A stretch of DNA of 64,000 nucleotides from an uncultured Bacilli bacterium. Lineage in GTDB: Bacteria; Bacillota_I; Bacilli_A; RF39; UBA660. Location of the stretch: contig CALVOZ010000003.1 in NCBI GenBank assembly GCA_944350495.1, positions 62,001-126,000 on the forward strand. The letters are read 5' to 3'. Both the position numbers and the translations under genes were made by a program. How positions within the stretch are numbered: the stretch's first letter is position 1; each line of letters opens with the position of its first letter. The notes below the pieces were generated by a model. The model was not told where the DNA came from. It made no database searches and was given only the letters and a program-made list of their open reading frames with translations. Positions 9,075 through 18,563 of this stretch are shown here, piece by piece.

Positions 9075-9707
9075 ATGAAAAACAATAAAAAAATTATTTT
9101 ATGTATATTTCTAGTAATTATATTAGGTATATTTTATATTATAAATATATTCTTTGACAAAGAAGAAATTCGAGCAACTAGCATTGAAAAGGTTGAGGTT
9201 AAAGAAGAAGTGGCACAAGATTCTGAATTAGTGAAAGTTGATATCAAAGGAGCGGTTAAAAATCCTGGAGTATATGAAGTAAGTGTTAATAATCGTGTTA
9301 TTGATGTAATAAAAATAGCAGGCGGTTTAAATAAAAGCGCTAATACAGAATATATTAATTTAGCCAAAAACGTTACTGATGAAATGATTATTTGGATTTA
9401 TACTGATAGTGAAATAAGAGAATTTATGGACAGTAATGTTAAATATGAATATATCGAAAAAGAATGTCACTGTCCTGATGTCGATTCCAGTGCTTGTATT
9501 AATGAAAATAATGGCAAAGACAAGGTAAACATTAATACAGCTACCAAAGAAGAATTAATGACATTATCAGGAATAGGGGAAGCTAAAGCATTAAGTATAA
9601 TTGAGTATCGTGAAAATACACCATTTAAAACGATTGAAGATTTAAAAAATATAAGTGGTATAGGTGATAGCATATTTGCTGAAATTAAAGACTTTATTAC
9701 AGTCTAA
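9075..9707 (+). CDS. comEA: ComEA competence DNA receptor
   Basis: A membrane-anchored DNA-binding protein that brings double-stranded DNA to ComEC during transformation. The 210-residue protein has an N-terminal membrane anchor (about 5-27), an SLBB/Ig-like domain (VDIKGAVKNPGVYEV, about 55-115), and a C-terminal double helix-hairpin-helix domain (VNINTATKEELMTLSGIG and the following repeat, about 148-209). AGGAGGTAAT precedes ATG 9075. A Cys pair in the linker (ECHCPD) is unusual. It overlaps comEC by 44 bases, giving a two-gene comE operon. The ComEB deaminase of Bacillus is absent between them. Confidence 0.93.
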   Translation: MKNNKKIILCIFLVIILGIFYIINIFFDKEEIRATSIEKVEVKEEVAQDSELVKVDIKGAVKNPGVYEVSVNNRVIDVIKIAGGLNKSANTEYINLAKNVTDEMIIWIYTDSEIREFMDSNVKYEYIEKECHCPDVDSSACINENNGKDKVNINTATKEELMTLSGIGEAKALSIIEYRENTPFKTIEDLKNISGIGDSIFAEIKDFITV

Positions 9708-11661
9708 AATTTTCATAATTAGTTTATGTTTAATAAATATGTTGTTTGTTTACGTTAAAGCATTTAATATTACTTATGATATTAAAGTTTTAAAACAAAA
9801 CAAAGTTATTGGTGTAATTAAAGATATAGATGATAAATCAATAGTTGTAGGAGACACAATTGTCTTTACTGATACTAGTAATTTAAAATATGGATATAAA
9901 GTAAGCTGCATAGGTAGTATAACTGTTCCAAATTCTAATACTAATTTTAATATGTTTAATTATCGAAACTATCTAGCAAGCAACAAAATTTTTTATAGGC
10001 AAAATGGGGAATGTTCTATTATAAGTAAAAAAACATCTTTTACTTATAAAATCAAAAATATGATTATTAAAAATATTGACCAAAAAGAAAGTAAAAGATA
10101 TTTAAATGCTTTTATTTTAGGGATAACAGATTATATTGATAAAAATACTAATACTAATTATCGAATTAATGGAATTAATCATTTATTTTCAATATCTGGA
10201 ACACATGTAAGCTTTATTTTATTATTTTTATACTTCATTAAATATAAATTTGTTATTGCTATAATTTTACTTTTTTATTTACATTTACTCGGTTTTCCAC
10301 CCTCAATGATGCGAGCTGTAATATTTTATATTTTTCTTTTAATAAATAAGAAATTAAATATTAATAAAATTTATTTATTTATATATTTAGTTATAATAAT
10401 GTTGTTTTATAATCCATATTATATATTTAATATTGGATTTATCTATAGTTATACTATTTCTTTTTTTCTTATATTATTTTCTGATACTTTATTTGATGAT
10501 AATTATCTTAAAAGTTTATTTAAAACATCCGTATTTATTTTTATAATTACAATTCCCATCAATATTCAAAATAATTTTTATTTAAATTTTATAACACCAA
10601 TATTAAATTTATTTTTTATTCCATTTATTTCTTTTATCTTATTTCCAATGTCATTTATTACTTTAATATTTCCATTTTTTGATGGCGGTTTTAATTTAAT
10701 ATGTTCTTTATTAGAACATATTTCTAATTGGTGTGCAATAAATTTTAGTTTAATAAAAAATTTTCATTATATGAATATATATATGATTATAATATATTAT
10801 GTAATAATATTCTTGATAATGTACAAAGTAAAAAAAACTAAATACAAATATATTGGTTTAATGGCTATATTGTTACTTGCTCATTATTTTTATCCATATA
10901 TGAAAAAAGATGGACTTCTTTTAGTACTAGATGTTGGTCAAGGTGATAGCATTTTAATTTCTTATCCACATAATAGCTTAAATATTTTAATAGATACCGG
11001 TGGATATTATTCCTCAAATATTGTTAATAACATTACAATCCCTACCTTAAGATCTCTTGGAATTAATAAATTAGATTTTTTAATAATTACTCATGGTGAT
11101 TTTGATCATATGGGTGAAGCAATTAATTTAATTAATAATTATAAAGTTGATCAAGTAATATTTAATAATGGTGAATATAGTGAGTTAGAATTAGAACTTA
11201 TTAAAACCTTAGAAAAGAAGAATATTCCATATTATCAAAATGTTGAAAAAATAGATAAAAAAAATAATAAATTGTATTTTTTAAATAATAATATTTATAG
11301 TGATGAAAATAGTAACTCTATAGTTATTTATACAATGATTAATAATTATAACTTTCTTTTGATGGGAGATGCAGGTATTTCTGTAGAACAAAATTTACTA
11401 AATAAATATAATTTATCGAATGTTGATATTCTAAAAGTAGGACATCATGGAAGTAACACAAGTAGTGACCAAGAATTTATTAATTATATAAAACCTAAAT
11501 TTTCAATTATTTCGGTTGGTAAAAATAATCACTATGGTCATCCTCACAATGAAGTGTTGGATAGATTGAACATTTCTAACATATACCGGACTGATTTAAT
11601 GGGAGGTATTAATTTTAGATTAAATAAAAAGCAAATAAAGGTTAAAACTGTTATTCCGTAA
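9664..11661 (+). CDS. comEC: ComEC/Rec2 DNA uptake channel
   Basis: A polytopic membrane protein that passes single-stranded DNA into the cytoplasm during transformation. The 665 residues comprise an N-terminal soluble domain, the competence membrane domain (with HLFSISGTHVSF, the ComEC SGxHV motif, and PPSMMRA), and a C-terminal metallo-beta-lactamase-like domain. That last domain has VLDVGQGDSILI, THGDFDHMGE and VGHHGSNTSS, which are the metal-binding blocks of a possible nuclease. The GTG at 9664 inside comEA is the best start available, with a 44-base overlap. Strong use of A/T-rich hydrophobic codons fits its many membrane segments. Gene order comEA-comEC is as in other Gram-positives. 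Confidence 0.92.
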   Translation: MIAYLLKLKTLLQSKIFIISLCLINMLFVYVKAFNITYDIKVLKQNKVIGVIKDIDDKSIVVGDTIVFTDTSNLKYGYKVSCIGSITVPNSNTNFNMFNYRNYLASNKIFYRQNGECSIISKKTSFTYKIKNMIIKNIDQKESKRYLNAFILGITDYIDKNTNTNYRINGINHLFSISGTHVSFILLFLYFIKYKFVIAIILLFYLHLLGFPPSMMRAVIFYIFLLINKKLNINKIYLFIYLVIIMLFYNPYYIFNIGFIYSYTISFFLILFSDTLFDDNYLKSLFKTSVFIFIITIPINIQNNFYLNFITPILNLFFIPFISFILFPMSFITLIFPFFDGGFNLICSLLEHISNWCAINFSLIKNFHYMNIYMIIIYYVIIFLIMYKVKKTKYKYIGLMAILLLAHYFYPYMKKDGLLLVLDVGQGDSILISYPHNSLNILIDTGGYYSSNIVNNITIPTLRSLGINKLDFLIITHGDFDHMGEAINLINNYKVDQVIFNNGEYSELELELIKTLEKKNIPYYQNVEKIDKKNNKLYFLNNNIYSDENSNSIVIYTMINNYNFLLMGDAGISVEQNLLNKYNLSNVDILKVGHHGSNTSSDQEFINYIKPKFSIISVGKNNHYGHPHNEVLDRLNISNIYRTDLMGGINFRLNKKQIKVKTVIP

Positions 11662-11734
11662 ATTAAAAGTTAATTTATTAAACTTTATGCAGCAATGACT
11701 ATTATATAATAAAATTATCATAAGAGGTTCCTTT

Positions 11735-12405
11735 ATGTATGATATTAGTACAAAAAATGTAGAAAAAGGAAGAATGTTTTAATATATATTTTTAGTGCCA
11801 AAAGTTTTGCTTTACGTTTTATTTTTGGGTCCATTTGTTGCAAGTATAACCAAGTTAAAAAATTTAAACTCATCAGTACTATCATCTAGTGTAGCTATTA
11901 AATCATATGTTAATGATGAGAGGACTACAATGTATACTGCTTCTTATTATTATAAATTAGATGGAAAAACGTATAATTGTGTTTCTTCTTCATCAACATC
12001 AATTCGCCCAGATACTAAAATAAACTTGTTTATTATGATTCAGCAAATACAAAATACCGTATGTTGGAGTATTCTAAGGGTAATTATTATCTTTTGTTAA
12101 TATTTTTACTTATTTCAATAGTATTTATTTTAATTGCGGTTATTAATATTAGAAAAATCAATAAAAGAGTTAAAGCAATTTTAGAATTAAATCAAAAAGG
12201 AAAATTAATTAAAGGATTACCATACAGATTAGAAAATAGTGGAATAATAGTAAATAATGTTCCTATGAAAAGGTTGGTTGTTGATTATATATTACCATCT
12301 AGCTCTATTGTTACTTTATATGGTGATGTTAGAAATGATAGAAGAAGTTTTGATGCAGATGGAAAAGCTGATTTATTAATTGATGAAAGTAATCCAGAAA
12401 ATTAA
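11735..12405 (+). pseudogene. Decayed DUF3592-like membrane protein gene
   Basis: Reading from ATG 11735, with AGAGG at a good distance upstream, gives 15 codons, then an in-frame TAA (11780-11782). The same frame then continues as a membrane segment and an extracytoplasmic domain with YTASYYYKLDGKTYNC. Near 12030-12036 the frame shifts. The second frame continues the domain as YDSANTKYRMLEYSKGNYY, followed by a second membrane segment and a cytoplasmic tail ending at 12405. The combined layout (membrane, YxYxxxGKxY domain, YDxxNxxxxxL, membrane) resembles the DUF3592 family. One nonsense codon and one frameshift make it a likely pseudogene. Sequencing error or a programmed frameshift is less likely because two lesions are present. 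Confidence 0.65.
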
Positions 12406-12520
12406 TTTAATTAAAAGAATTTAATTTTAAGTTTTTTTGTGAATATAAATTGTTAAAGATGGATATATTAAAAGTAGAATATGTAGATTTATCATATTAA
12501 AATAAAATAATTGTATTTAA

Positions 12521-12637
12521 GTGACACCGGTGTAACGAGTGTTGAAGTGTTATAACACGACAATACTCGTTCAGATGGCACGCTAACGTGGTTAGCGTTT
12601 ATATATAGATGGAAAGATTGCATATCTTTCCTTTTTT
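12521..12637 (+). ncRNA. Structured RNA of unknown class ending in an intrinsic terminator
   Basis: The 378-base gap before dnaG holds strong nested inverted repeats. GTGACA (12521-12526) pairs with TGGCAC (12576-12581) around AACGAGT/ACTCGTT (12534-12540 with 12565-12571). An inner TTG/CAA helix and a GTGTTATAACAC palindrome cap this arm. A perfect 8-bp hairpin follows (ACGCTAAC, GTG loop, GTTAGCGT, 12580-12598). It ends in a terminator hairpin (GGAAAGAT/ATCTTTCC) plus six T's, before the dnaG promoter. I recognise no known riboswitch or sRNA. It could be an independent small RNA or a relic 3' region of the pseudogene transcript. Confidence 0.55.
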
Positions 12638-12654
12638 GACTGGAAAAAAATAAA

Positions 12655-12668
12655 AAAAGTGCTATAAT
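12655..12668 (+). promoter_or_regulatory. dnaG-sigA promoter (extended -10)
   Basis: TGCTATAAT (12660-12668) is an extended -10 element with a perfect TATAAT. The TTGACT at 12636 is too far away (21 bases) to be an ideal -35. The predicted start near 12675 leaves a leader of about 110 bases that is A-rich and otherwise featureless. Confidence 0.6.
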
Positions 12669-12783
12669 ACGTAGTAATTGTGACAAAAAATTCAAAAAAG
12701 TAAAAAAAAAGTAGAATAAAAAAAGGAAATCATAAAATTTCGTTGTATTTTAATAGTGTAAGGTGTTTTTTGGAGAGTGGTCT

Positions 12784-14538
12784 ATGAAACTAGAAAACAG
12801 TGTTATAAATGAAATAAGGAATAATTTAGATATTGTAGAAGTAATATCCAATTATTTACCACTTACTGCTCGTGGAAAAAATTATTTTGGAGTTTGTCCA
12901 TTTCATGATGATCATTCACCTAGCATGAGCGTTTCAAAAGAAAAACAAATCTATACTTGCTTTTCATGCGGTGCAACTGGTAATGTTATTAAATTTATTC
13001 AAGATTATGAAAATATAGGTTTTATTGAGGCTGTAAAAAAATGTGCTGATATTGCAGGAATTAGATTAGATATAGAAACAAAGAAAAATACAAAGTATGA
13101 TAAATATACTGAATTGTATGAAATATATGATATAAGTTATAAATTTTATCAAAATAATATGAATAGTAGTGCAGCAGTAGAAGCTAAGAAATATTTATAT
13201 AGTCGAAAGTTAACTGATCAAGAAATTAAAGTTTTTGGAATTGGCTTATCTCTATCCAATGGTTCATTATTAACAAAGTTACTTAAAAGTAAAAATATTT
13301 CTGATAAGCTTTTACTCCAAAGTGGGTTAGTGGGAGAATCGGAAAATGGTGATGACTTGTATGATTTATATCGTAATCGTATTATGTTTCCAATTCATGA
13401 TGCTAACGGACGATTAGTTGGCTATAACGGTCGTGCATACCACGGTGAAACATCTAATAAATATGTAAATACCAAAGAAACTGCGATATTTAAAAAACGC
13501 GATATATTATATAATTATCATCGTGCTAAAGAGGCCGCAAGGCAAAAAAAAGAGATAATTATCATGGAAGGACCAATGGATGTTATTAGGGCATATACCA
13601 TTGGTATTCAAAATGTTGTAGCTTCTCTAGGAACTGCTTTTGGTTCATGCCAAGCAATGCTAATTAGAAAATTATCTAATAATGTAATATTATGTTTTGA
13701 CGGTGATGATGCTGGTCTAAAAGCAACAAAAGCGGCTATTGAAGAATTAAAAAAAATAGGGATTGAACCAAAAATAGTTCGTCTTAGCAATAATCAAGAT
13801 CCAGATGAATATATAAAAAATAATGGAAAAGAAGCCTTTGAAACGGCTCTAAAAAACGCCATGAATATCATGGAATTTAAAGAATATATATTGAAACATG
13901 AAATTGATATTAGTAGTGCTGAAGGAATTGCTACTTATACCAATTCTATGATAAATGAAATAAAAGAGATTCAAGACGAAGTATTACGTGAGATAAGTAT
14001 TGTTAAATTAAGTGAGGAAACAAAACTTAGTACCGATTTTATAAGAAAAAAAATTGGTAATGTAGAAAGTAGTGTTGTATTAGAGCCTCCAAAGGAAAAG
14101 AAAAAATTATCAAAATGTGAAAAGTCAGAACGAAATTTAGTTTATTATATGTTAAAATATCCTGATGTTATTAAATCATATGAAAAGAAGATAACATATA
14201 TGCCGACTGAAAAATATCGTCATTTAGCTTTTCAAATAACTTCTTTTTATAAAAAGTATGGTTATATTAATACGGCAGACATTTTAACAGAACTTAGAGA
14301 TGATGAAGTGTCAATTAAAACAATTGGGGAATTAGAATCATTAAATTTAAGGGATAAATATGATGTTTCAGAAATTGATGATTATCTCGAAAACATTAGA
14401 GTATATAATGAACAACAACAGATAAATTTATATAAAAATGAATTAACTAAAGAAGTAGATTTGTTAAAGAAAATAGAACTAGCAAATAAAGTGATTGCGA
14501 ATAAGTTAAGGAGTGAAGAAAATGATAGGGGAAATTAA
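12784..14538 (+). CDS. dnaG: DNA primase
   Basis: DnaG makes RNA primers for chromosome replication. ATG 12784 is chosen because GGAGAG (12772-12777) precedes it; the open frame 7 codons further upstream lacks a ribosome site. The CHC2 zinc ligands are Cys38, His41, Cys59 and Cys62. The primase core and Toprim domain follow, with [11 protein letters not shown] (about 261-271) and CFDGDDAG (about 302-309). The C-terminal part (about 440-584) would bind DnaB helicase. The length of 584 aa is normal. It overlaps sigA by 17 bases, as in the conserved macromolecular-synthesis operon dnaG-rpoD. Confidence 0.96.
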   Translation: MKLENSVINEIRNNLDIVEVISNYLPLTARGKNYFGVCPFHDDHSPSMSVSKEKQIYTCFSCGATGNVIKFIQDYENIGFIEAVKKCADIAGIRLDIETKKNTKYDKYTELYEIYDISYKFYQNNMNSSAAVEAKKYLYSRKLTDQEIKVFGIGLSLSNGSLLTKLLKSKNISDKLLLQSGLVGESENGDDLYDLYRNRIMFPIHDANGRLVGYNGRAYHGETSNKYVNTKETAIFKKRDILYNYHRAKEAARQKKEIIIMEGPMDVIRAYTIGIQNVVASLGTAFGSCQAMLIRKLSNNVILCFDGDDAGLKATKAAIEELKKIGIEPKIVRLSNNQDPDEYIKNNGKEAFETALKNAMNIMEFKEYILKHEIDISSAEGIATYTNSMINEIKEIQDEVLREISIVKLSEETKLSTDFIRKKIGNVESSVVLEPPKEKKKLSKCEKSERNLVYYMLKYPDVIKSYEKKITYMPTEKYRHLAFQITSFYKKYGYINTADILTELRDDEVSIKTIGELESLNLRDKYDVSEIDDYLENIRVYNEQQQINLYKNELTKEVDLLKKIELANKVIANKLRSEENDRGN

Positions 14539-15601
14539 GAGTTATCAACAAAGAAAAGAAGAATTAGTTAAAAAGGGTAAAGAGAAAGGTTTTATTACAT
14601 ATGAGGAATTGGCAGCAGCCTTAAAAGGCTTAGATATGGATGCTGATACATTAGATGATTTATATAACGTCTTCAATGAAAATAATATTGCTGTTGTATC
14701 TGAGGAAGATGAAAATCCTGATAGTGGTGATAAATTATTATTAGATGATAATACATTAACAAAAGATTTAACAATTAATGATCCAGTTCGTATGTATTTA
14801 AAAGAAATTGGACAAATTAAGTTACTAACATTAGAAGAAGAAGCGAAATTAGCTGATCGAATCATTGAAGGTGATCAAAAAGCGAAAAATATTTTAGCAG
14901 AAGCTAATTTACGTTTAGTTGTAAGTATTGCTAAAAGATATGTTGGTCGTGGTATGTTATTTCTTGATTTAATTCAAGAAGGAAATATTGGTTTAATGAA
15001 AGCTGTTGATAAGTTTGATGTTACTAAAGGTTATAAATTTTCAACTTATGCAACATGGTGGATTAGACAAGCTATTACACGTGCAATTGCTGATCAAGCC
15101 AGAACTATCCGCGTACCAGTGCATATGGTAGAAACAATTAATAAATTAGCTAGAGTCCAACGACAATTAACACTAGAGCTAAATCGTGAACCAAGTGAAG
15201 AAGAATTAGCTAAAAAAATGGGTACTAGCATTGATAAAATTAGAGAAATTTACAAAATAAGTCAAGATCCTGTTAGTTTAGAAACTCCGATTGGTGAAGA
15301 AGATGATTCTCATTTAGGAGATTTTATTAAAGATGAGAGAAACTTAAGCCCAGAAGAATTTGCAACTAATGAAATGTTAAAAGATGAAATTAGTGAAGTC
15401 TTGTTAACTTTGACCGAAAGAGAAGAAAAAGTAATTAGATTAAGATTTGGTCTTGAAGACGGTAAAACTAGAACATTGGAAGAAGTAGGTCAAATGTTTG
15501 GTGTAACCCGTGAAAGAATTAGACAAATTGAAGCTAAAGCTTTAAGAAAATTGAGACACCCATCACGTAGTCGTAAATTACGTGATTATATGAGTGAATA
15601 A
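14522..15601 (+). CDS. sigA: Primary RNA polymerase sigma factor (SigA/RpoD)
   Basis: The housekeeping sigma factor of 359 aa. AAGGAG (14508-14513) sets ATG 14522 as the start. Region 1.1 is at the N-terminus, followed by a short acidic linker. Region 1.2 begins at [13 protein letters not shown]. Region 2 contains [20 protein letters not shown] and [19 protein letters not shown] for -10 recognition and melting. Region 4.2 contains [19 protein letters not shown] for -35 recognition. There is no long non-conserved insert, which is typical for Firmicutes. The stop and the trmK start share an A (TAATG at 15599), so the two are coupled. Confidence 0.97.
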   Translation: MIGEIKSYQQRKEELVKKGKEKGFITYEELAAALKGLDMDADTLDDLYNVFNENNIAVVSEEDENPDSGDKLLLDDNTLTKDLTINDPVRMYLKEIGQIKLLTLEEEAKLADRIIEGDQKAKNILAEANLRLVVSIAKRYVGRGMLFLDLIQEGNIGLMKAVDKFDVTKGYKFSTYATWWIRQAITRAIADQARTIRVPVHMVETINKLARVQRQLTLELNREPSEEELAKKMGTSIDKIREIYKISQDPVSLETPIGEEDDSHLGDFIKDERNLSPEEFATNEMLKDEISEVLLTLTEREEKVIRLRFGLEDGKTRTLEEVGQMFGVTRERIRQIEAKALRKLRHPSRSRKLRDYMSE

Positions 15602-16239
15602 TGAAAATATCAACAAGATTACAAGCAATAGCTGATATCGTTCCTAATGAAAGTAAAGTAATTGATGTAGGGTGTGATCATGCGCTTTTAGACATTTATT
15701 TATCGCTAGAAAAAAATTGTGAATGTATTGCAGCAGATATAAATGAAAATGCATTAGAACAAGCCAAATATAATATAAAAAGATATGGTGTTAAAAATAT
15801 AAAAACTGTTTTAACCGATGGATTAAATAATATTGAGGTAAATGATAACGATATAATTGTAATATCAGGAATGGGATATACAACAATTGAACATATATTA
15901 ACAACTAACAAAACATCTAACACTTTAATTATAAGTGCACATAATGATTGGGATTTCTTAAGAAGAACAGTTACAAAATTAGGTTACAAAATAATTACTG
16001 AAAAATTTGTCACAGATAAAAAGAAACACTATATTATAATAAAATTTGAAAAAGGGGAAGGCAAATATTCAGATATCGACTTATTATATGGACCAATATT
16101 AAAAGAAAATAAAGACTATTTAAATGTACTTTATAATAATACTTTTGAAATATACGAAAAGGTTCCAGACGATAATATAAATAAGGACATTATGAAAAAA
16201 CGATTGCTAGAAATACAATCGTTAATCGAGAAACTATAA
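15601..16239 (+). CDS. trmK: tRNA (adenine22-N1)-methyltransferase
   Basis: TrmK methylates A22 in tRNA using SAM. The 212-residue protein has a Rossmann methyltransferase domain with motif I VIDVGCDHALLDIYL (about 20-34), an acidic motif II (CIAADINENALEQA), and the family motif ISGMGYTTIEHIL, followed by a helical tail. In Bacillus the orthologue (yqfN) also follows sigA, which supports the call. It is translationally coupled to sigA by TAATG. The stop lies inside a terminator shared with the convergent next gene. Confidence 0.9.
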   Translation: MKISTRLQAIADIVPNESKVIDVGCDHALLDIYLSLEKNCECIAADINENALEQAKYNIKRYGVKNIKTVLTDGLNNIEVNDNDIIVISGMGYTTIEHILTTNKTSNTLIISAHNDWDFLRRTVTKLGYKIITEKFVTDKKKHYIIIKFEKGEGKYSDIDLLYGPILKENKDYLNVLYNNTFEIYEKVPDDNINKDIMKKRLLEIQSLIEKL

Positions 16240-16256
16240 ATAGTTTCTTTTTTTTA
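16229..16256. terminator. Bidirectional terminator after trmK
   Basis: GAAACTAT, a very short loop and ATAGTTTC followed by eight T's. It also lies at the end of the minus-strand gene that stops at 16254. Confidence 0.8.
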
Positions 16257-16553
16257 TATAAAGAAAGTAGGTTCATTGCTGTTATTTATTATTGTACTTT
16301 CTTTTAAATTAGTTTCTTCTTTAGTAGAATCTTTATTTACAATTGGTTCTGATTTTCGAAATTCATTCATTACATTAAACATTGTTTTAGCATTTCTCAT
16401 CACGGGAGACATTTGCTTTATAATTGGAATTACTTGATTTATAAAGTTAAGAGTTTTATTTGTTCCGTTTATAATAGAACTAAGACTTAGTTTGTTTATG
16501 ATTCCAGTACTACGGCTGGGGATAGAATAAAAATAGGGATTATAAAAATTCAA
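16254..16553 (-). CDS. YqfQ/VrrA-like protein
   Basis: A 99-residue protein starting at TTG with AAGGAGG seven bases upstream. It has a central amphipathic/hydrophobic segment (TLNFINQVIPIIKQMSPVMR, about 34-53) and a polar tail. The segment resembles the LNNVQ-x-GPMVQQYGPMVRNLP core of the Bacillus YqfQ/VrrA family, whose gene also lies near sigA and trmK in Bacillus. That family is linked to spore formers and has no firmly known function. The match rests on one motif plus synteny, so I treat the family call as likely but not certain. Confidence 0.55.
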   Translation of the reverse strand: MNFYNPYFYSIPSRSTGIINKLSLSSIINGTNKTLNFINQVIPIIKQMSPVMRNAKTMFNVMNEFRKSEPIVNKDSTKEETNLKESTIINNSNEPTFFI

Positions 16554-16674
16554 GATATTACCTCCTTACACAAGGTTGTCTAAATTATTGTATGCTTTTT
16601 TTAAAAAAAAGTTTAATATTAAAAAAATATATGTTATAATTAAACTAGTGTAAGAATAAAAAAGGCGGTGTACT

Positions 16675-18552
16675 GTGCGAATAATTAATGCAATTATATT
16701 GATAATATTACGTTCAACTCAGTATGTTATTAGAGGGTTTAAAGTCGTTTCTAAAGGTATTGTTTACATTTTGCTATCAGCATGTTTGTTTGTATATAAA
16801 GGATTTAGTGGAATTTATAAAATTATAATGTTTCCATTTAAAAAAATTGGTAGTTCAGTTAATAAATTATCTGAAATAATAAATAGCTATCAAAAAAGGG
16901 TAGAAGAAAAACAACGACTTGAAGAAGAGGAACGTGCAAAGAAGAGGGCTGAAGAGGCTAAAAGACGAGAAGAAAAGGCGAAGCAAGCAGAAGAAGCTCG
17001 TCGTCAAGCTTTAAAAGCTATAAAAGAAAGAAATGAAAAAGAAAAAGCTGCGAAGGAAGCACTTGAAAAACAAAAAGAACAAATGGGTGCTGTAAAAAAA
17101 GATTCATTTGTGAATGATTTAGCTGAAGAAGATTTTAATAAAGGTCTAGGTGGAAGGATCAATATGTTTCTTGAAACCATCATTAGTGTCCCAGTTAATT
17201 TTTTTAAAAAAGCAAAAAAAGAATGGGAAAATTCAGCAATAAAAAGGAATTTATTTAAAGAAAAAGATATTAATCGTGAAGCTTTAATACTTAACTTAGA
17301 TGGTGAGGATTCAGAAAAACAAGATAAAAAAGTAATGTGGGAGTATGTATGTAAAACACCAGAAGGGAAGCAAATTAAAGGTTACTTTGCGGCATATTCT
17401 AGACTTGAAGTTCATTCGTTTTTAATGAGTGAAGGAATGACTATTTATAGTATTCGTACAAATAAGTGGATTCAAACAATGTATAGTAGTGTTAATGGTA
17501 ATGGTGCTAAAATAAAGAAAAAAGATTTAATTTTCTTCTTAACACAATTATCTACATATATTAAATCGGGTATTCCACTTGTAGATGCATTTAGCATCTT
17601 AAGTAGACAATTTAAAGATAAAAATTATCAACGAATGTTTAGAGCTATGATGTATGATTTAACAATGGGTGAAAGTTTTTCAAAAGCAATGGAAAATCAA
17701 GGAAACTCTTTTCCACCAATTTTAATTAATATGGTTAAATCATCTGAATTAACTGGTGAATTACCAGAGGCATTAGATGATATGGCTGAATATTTTACGC
17801 AAACTGAAGAAGCAAAAAAAGAAATGATTAGTGCGATGACATATCCAGTAGTTGTATTATTGATGGCAATAGGCGTAAGCGTATTTATGATGATATATAT
17901 CGTACCACAATTTGCTGAAATGTTTACAAATATGGGTAGTGAGGTACCTGCATTTACAAAATTTGTATTAGATGTTAGTAACTTTTTACAAACAAAATGG
18001 TTACCTTTAGTGCTATGGATTGTAGGTATTATTGGTGGTTTCATTTACTTATATAAAAATGTAAAAATTTGGCGTACAATGGCACAATGGGTAATGATGC
18101 ATATTCCTGTTATGGGTAATATTATTATCTATAATGAGGTAGCAATGTTTAGTAAAACTTTTTCATCATTACTATCACACAACGTATTCATTACTGATAG
18201 TATGAATGTTTTGAAGAGAATAACAAATAACGAAATATATAAATTGATGATATTTGATACAGTAAATAATTTGGCTGCTGGAGAAAAAATATCTACAGCT
18301 TTTAAAGATCATTGGGCTTTTCCAGCACCTGCTTACGAAATGATTGTAACTGGTGAGAAAACTGGACAATTAGCTGAAATGATGGGTAAAGTGTCAACAT
18401 ATTATCAGAGTGAGCATAAAAACAGTGTTACACGTGTTAAATCATTAATGGAACCAGTTATTATCGTATTCTTAACTGTTGTTGTAGGTGCGATAGTATT
18501 AGCGATTGTAATTCCGATGTTTAGTATGTATCAATCTGTTGGAGGAATGTAG
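16675..18552 (+). CDS. pilC: Type IV pilus/competence inner-membrane platform protein with long N-terminal extension
   Basis: A PilC/GspF/ComGB-family platform protein for a type IV pilus-like machine. Two T2SSF domains are present, about residues 282-405 (FFLTQLSTYIKSGIPLVDAF) and 482-606 (FSKTFSSLLSHNVFITDSM), each followed by membrane segments. Unusually, about 220 residues precede the usual PilC start. These are two hydrophobic stretches (about 1-55), a highly charged E/K/A/R coiled coil (about 73-142), and a small domain with MWEYVCKTPEGKQIKGYFAA that does match the usual PilC N-terminus. The start is GTG 16675 after GGCGGTG. The extended -10 TGTTATAAT lies upstream (about 16629-16640). 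PilD follows after 11 bases. Confidence 0.9.
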   Translation: MRIINAIILIILRSTQYVIRGFKVVSKGIVYILLSACLFVYKGFSGIYKIIMFPFKKIGSSVNKLSEIINSYQKRVEEKQRLEEEERAKKRAEEAKRREEKAKQAEEARRQALKAIKERNEKEKAAKEALEKQKEQMGAVKKDSFVNDLAEEDFNKGLGGRINMFLETIISVPVNFFKKAKKEWENSAIKRNLFKEKDINREALILNLDGEDSEKQDKKVMWEYVCKTPEGKQIKGYFAAYSRLEVHSFLMSEGMTIYSIRTNKWIQTMYSSVNGNGAKIKKKDLIFFLTQLSTYIKSGIPLVDAFSILSRQFKDKNYQRMFRAMMYDLTMGESFSKAMENQGNSFPPILINMVKSSELTGELPEALDDMAEYFTQTEEAKKEMISAMTYPVVVLLMAIGVSVFMMIYIVPQFAEMFTNMGSEVPAFTKFVLDVSNFLQTKWLPLVLWIVGIIGGFIYLYKNVKIWRTMAQWVMMHIPVMGNIIIYNEVAMFSKTFSSLLSHNVFITDSMNVLKRITNNEIYKLMIFDTVNNLAAGEKISTAFKDHWAFPAPAYEMIVTGEKTGQLAEMMGKVSTYYQSEHKNSVTRVKSLMEPVIIVFLTVVVGAIVLAIVIPMFSMYQSVGGM

Positions 18553-18563
18553 GAAGTGATAAA

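Noticed and set aside
12571-12602. T-box-like AGATGGCACGC in the dnaG upstream RNA
   Set aside because: It lacks the GGTGG-ACCGCG core, stem I and a synthetase gene downstream, and it ends in a terminator before the dnaG promoter.
12492-12695. Minus-strand 67-codon open frame before dnaG
   Set aside because: It covers the structured RNA hairpins and the dnaG promoter, with no ribosome site or recognisable protein features.
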